Part shown: positions 3,611-5,804 of the stretch, in pieces | Position numbering within the stretch: position 1 is the stretch's first letter | How the letters are laid out: each line of letters opens with the position of its first letter | NCBI GenBank assembly: GCA_934339215.1 | Contig: CAKRHU010000118.1 | Span: 1-5,804, forward strand | Source of the DNA: an uncultured Lacticaseibacillus sp. | GTDB taxonomy: Bacteria; Bacillota; Bacilli; Lactobacillales; Lactobacillaceae | Direction: 5' to 3' | Length of the DNA stretch: 5,804 bases | Translations under genes and position numbers: made by a program | Notes under the pieces: generated by a model | The model's database searches: none | The model's input: the letters and a program-made list of their open reading frames with translations, nothing else | Told to the model about the DNA's origin: nothing

Positions 3611-5804
3611 ACCAGCACCGTCTCGCATGGCCAATCGCCGTAAAAAATCCCCTGCGAAAAAGCCTAAGGGCAACTTGTTCGTTCGCATTTTAAAATGGCT
3701 CGCCATCGCCTTTGTCGCAGTGTTGATCGGCGGGTTGGCGCTTTTTGCCTATTATGCCAAAGATGCCCCGAAAGTGAACCAAGCAGTGTTGACCTCGGCT
3801 GGTAGCTCGATCATTTACGATGACAAAGGCAAAGAGTTGACCACGTTAGGCGTGGAAAACCGCTTGTACGTCAACTCCAGCCAAATTCCCCAAACCTTAA
3901 AAGATGCCGTGATTTCGATTGAAGATCGGCGCTTTTATAAAGAAAAGTTTGGCGTTGACCCGATCCGAATCGTTGGCGCTTTCGTCAATAACGTCACTGG
4001 GAAATCCAACGGCCTTGAAGGTGGCTCGACGTTAACGCAAGAATTGATCAAGCTGTCGGTGTTCTCCACCAAAGCAAGCGATCAAACCTTGCGCCGCAAA
4101 GCCCAAGAAGCTTGGCTGGCCATGCAAGTCGCTCAGAAGTATTCTAAAGCGCAAATTTTGGAATACTACATCAACAAAGTCTGGATGGACAACAACCAAT
4201 ACGGGATGGCCACCGCGTCGAAGTATTACTACTCCAAAGACTTGAGCAAGTTGGATCTGGCGCAAACCGCGTTGTTAGCCGGCATGCCACAATCGCCTGC
4301 GACTTACGATCCTTACACGCACCCAGCCGCGGCTAAATCTCGGCGTGATGACGTCATCGATGCGATGTTGCGGGATAAAAAGATCACCAGCGCTGAAGCC
4401 ACCAAAGCCAAAGCCACGCCGATCACCGACGGCTTAGTGGCACAAAAGAGTACCACTGCCACATCGACGAATGACAAAGTGATCGATTCTTATTTGACCT
4501 CAGTGATCGCCGAAGTCAAAAAGAAGATGAACACCAATCCTTACACTGCCAACTTACGCATTTACACTAACATCGATCTCGATGCGCAAAAGAAGTTGTA
4601 CAACATCGTCAACTCTTCGGATTACATCAACTTCCCTAGTGACAAAATGCAAACGGCGGTGACGATGACGGATCCTAACTCTGGTAAAGTCATCGCCCAA
4701 ATCGGTGGTCGTAAAACTGGCGACGTGCAACTGGGCTTCAACCGCGCCACTCGTAACACTCGCTCCAATGGGTCGACGATGAAGCCGTTGATGGATTACG
4801 GGCCAGCCATTGAGTACTTGAACTACTCGACGTATCAATTACTCGACGATTCGGCTTACACTTATCCTGGCACCGATATTCAACTGTACGATTGGGATAA
4901 GAAGTATCAAGGGACGATTTCCATGCGTAAAGCCTTAGTGGGTTCGCGTAACGTCCCAGCGGTCCGCACCTTAGCGACTGTCGGCATGTCTCGCGCCACG
5001 AAGTTCTTGAAAGGCTTAGGCATCACCCTTTCCGACTCAGAAAAACAAGCGTTGTCTAGTGGGATCGGCGCTTCGGTCAACACGGAACAAGAAGCCGGGG
5101 CATATGGCGCGTTTGCCAATGGCGGGACTTATTACAAGCCTTACTATGTGCGCAAAGTCGTCGCTGGCGACGGGACGACCACCAACTTCGATGCCACTGG
5201 CACCCGTGCGATGAAGTCCAGCACCGCTTATATGATCACCGATATGCTCAAAGGCGTGATGACCTCAAGCGATGGCACTGGTTCAACGGCTAAGGTCTCT
5301 GGGCTTTATGAAGCTGGGAAAACTGGGACCACCGATTACACCGATGACGAACTCAAAGCCAACCCGGCCTTGAATGCCACTGGGATCTCGAAAGACTCCT
5401 GGTTCACCGGCTACACGAAGAAACGCGTGATTTCTGTTTGGACGGGTTATGACAAGCCAACTTATGCTGGGATGGATTATACCGAACAAGAAATCGCCCA
5501 AAAGATCTACAAGTACTTGATGGCATATGAAGTCGAACATGCCAACTTAGCCAATACCGATTGGACCAAGCCAAGCAACGTCAACGTCTACCACATTCTC
5601 TCCGGCTCCAATCCTGGCACTGCCATCACGGGCAACACCAGCGGCACCACGCGTGAATTGTACTTGTCTGGGCATGGTCCAAGCAGCCAAAGCGCAGTCG
5701 CCAGTTCTTCGAAGTCCAGCTCAACTAGCAGCACCTCTAGTTCTGAGACATCAAGCTCGAGTGAAAGTGAATCCAGCTCTAGCTCGATTTCAAGCATTGT
5801 CGAA
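3603..5804 (+). CDS. ponA: Bifunctional class A penicillin-binding protein PBP1A, 3'-truncated by the window
   Basis: This enzyme polymerises lipid II into glycan strands and cross-links the peptides at the outer membrane face. 734 codons are visible without a stop; the gene runs off the right edge. Order: basic cytoplasmic tail (1-24); one membrane anchor (about 27-51); GT51 glycosyltransferase with EDRRFYKEKFGVDP (107-120; E107 catalytic), GGSTLTQELIK (140-150) and the third motif containing E187; then the transpeptidase with S391-T-M-K394 (nucleophile S391), S448-R-N450 and K573-T-G-T576. A Ser-rich, probably unfolded wall-spanning tail starts near 691. The sequence follows pneumococcal PBP1a closely throughout. 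The usual His of the first GT motif is absent. SRMANRRKK (7-15) resembles a GpsB-docking motif with one extra residue. ATG overlaps the recU stop as ATGAGTAA; AGGTAGGA upstream (3588-3595) serves as ribosome binding site. It is co-transcribed with recU. Confidence 0.95.
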   Translation, partial: MSKPAPSRMANRRKKSPAKKPKGNLFVRILKWLAIAFVAVLIGGLALFAYYAKDAPKVNQAVLTSAGSSIIYDDKGKELTTLGVENRLYVNSSQIPQTLKDAVISIEDRRFYKEKFGVDPIRIVGAFVNNVTGKSNGLEGGSTLTQELIKLSVFSTKASDQTLRRKAQEAWLAMQVAQKYSKAQILEYYINKVWMDNNQYGMATASKYYYSKDLSKLDLAQTALLAGMPQSPATYDPYTHPAAAKSRRDDVIDAMLRDKKITSAEATKAKATPITDGLVAQKSTTATSTNDKVIDSYLTSVIAEVKKKMNTNPYTANLRIYTNIDLDAQKKLYNIVNSSDYINFPSDKMQTAVTMTDPNSGKVIAQIGGRKTGDVQLGFNRATRNTRSNGSTMKPLMDYGPAIEYLNYSTYQLLDDSAYTYPGTDIQLYDWDKKYQGTISMRKALVGSRNVPAVRTLATVGMSRATKFLKGLGITLSDSEKQALSSGIGASVNTEQEAGAYGAFANGGTYYKPYYVRKVVAGDGTTTNFDATGTRAMKSSTAYMITDMLKGVMTSSDGTGSTAKVSGLYEAGKTGTTDYTDDELKANPALNATGISKDSWFTGYTKKRVISVWTGYDKPTYAGMDYTEQEIAQKIYKYLMAYEVEHANLANTDWTKPSNVNVYHILSGSNPGTAITGNTSGTTRELYLSGHGPSSQSAVASSSKSSSTSSTSSSETSSSSESESSSSSISSIVE

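Noticed and set aside
5588..5797. Minus-strand Leu/Glu-rich frame
   Set aside because: It is the complement of the Ser-rich coding tail of PBP1A; the composition is an artefact of Ser codons read in reverse.
1..5804. CRISPR array, tRNA genes, prophage or defence genes
   Set aside because: No regularly spaced repeats, no tRNA cloverleaf and no such protein families were seen; all large reading frames are accounted for by housekeeping genes.

Overview
The window is a conserved chromosomal housekeeping locus of a Gram-positive bacterium of the Lactobacillales, most likely a Lactobacillaceae member. The evidence is the gene order ypsC–rnpB–gpsB–ypsA facing away from recU–ponA (known from Bacillus and lactic acid bacteria), a Bacillus-type (class B) RNase P RNA, a GpsB with a long tail, and a PBP1A very like the streptococcal/lactobacilli form. 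The genus cannot be told from this sequence.

Layout. Positions 1-65 look like the end of an insertion sequence (possibly ISL3 family) that continues off the left edge; this is a tentative call. Positions 66-129 form a very long terminator hairpin for the minus-strand gene at 245-1378, a THUMP-domain rRNA methyltransferase (YpsC/RlmL-like). Next, still on the minus strand, come a small promoter/leader region, the rnpB terminator, rnpB itself (1496-1869), gpsB (1877-2275) with its own promoter, and ypsA (2366-2917). A compact divergent promoter at 2963-2975 separates these from the plus-strand operon recU (2993-3610) and ponA (3603 to the window edge). The two operon genes overlap by 8 bases. 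ponA has no stop codon in the window and is the largest gene here (734 codons visible). No gene-free stretch exceeds 300 bases.

How the genes fit together. PBP1A is a bifunctional peptidoglycan synthase. GpsB is the cytoplasmic adaptor that in other Firmicutes docks on the basic N-terminal tail of such enzymes, and both partners are encoded here on opposite sides of one divergent promoter. YpsA is a SLOG-fold protein tied to cell division in other Firmicutes. RecU resolves Holliday junctions before chromosome segregation. RNase P RNA and the rRNA methyltransferase serve tRNA and ribosome maturation. The locus thus joins wall growth, division, segregation and RNA maturation, but the arrangement is an established one.

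I found no undescribed multi-gene system. The observations most worth checking are regulatory or structural: a perfectly symmetric extended -10 element that could fire both ways, a 26-pair terminator stem that pairs well only as minus-strand RNA, rnpB starting 7 bases after the gpsB stop without a clear promoter, a shifted GpsB-docking motif in PBP1A, and an altered first glycosyltransferase motif.
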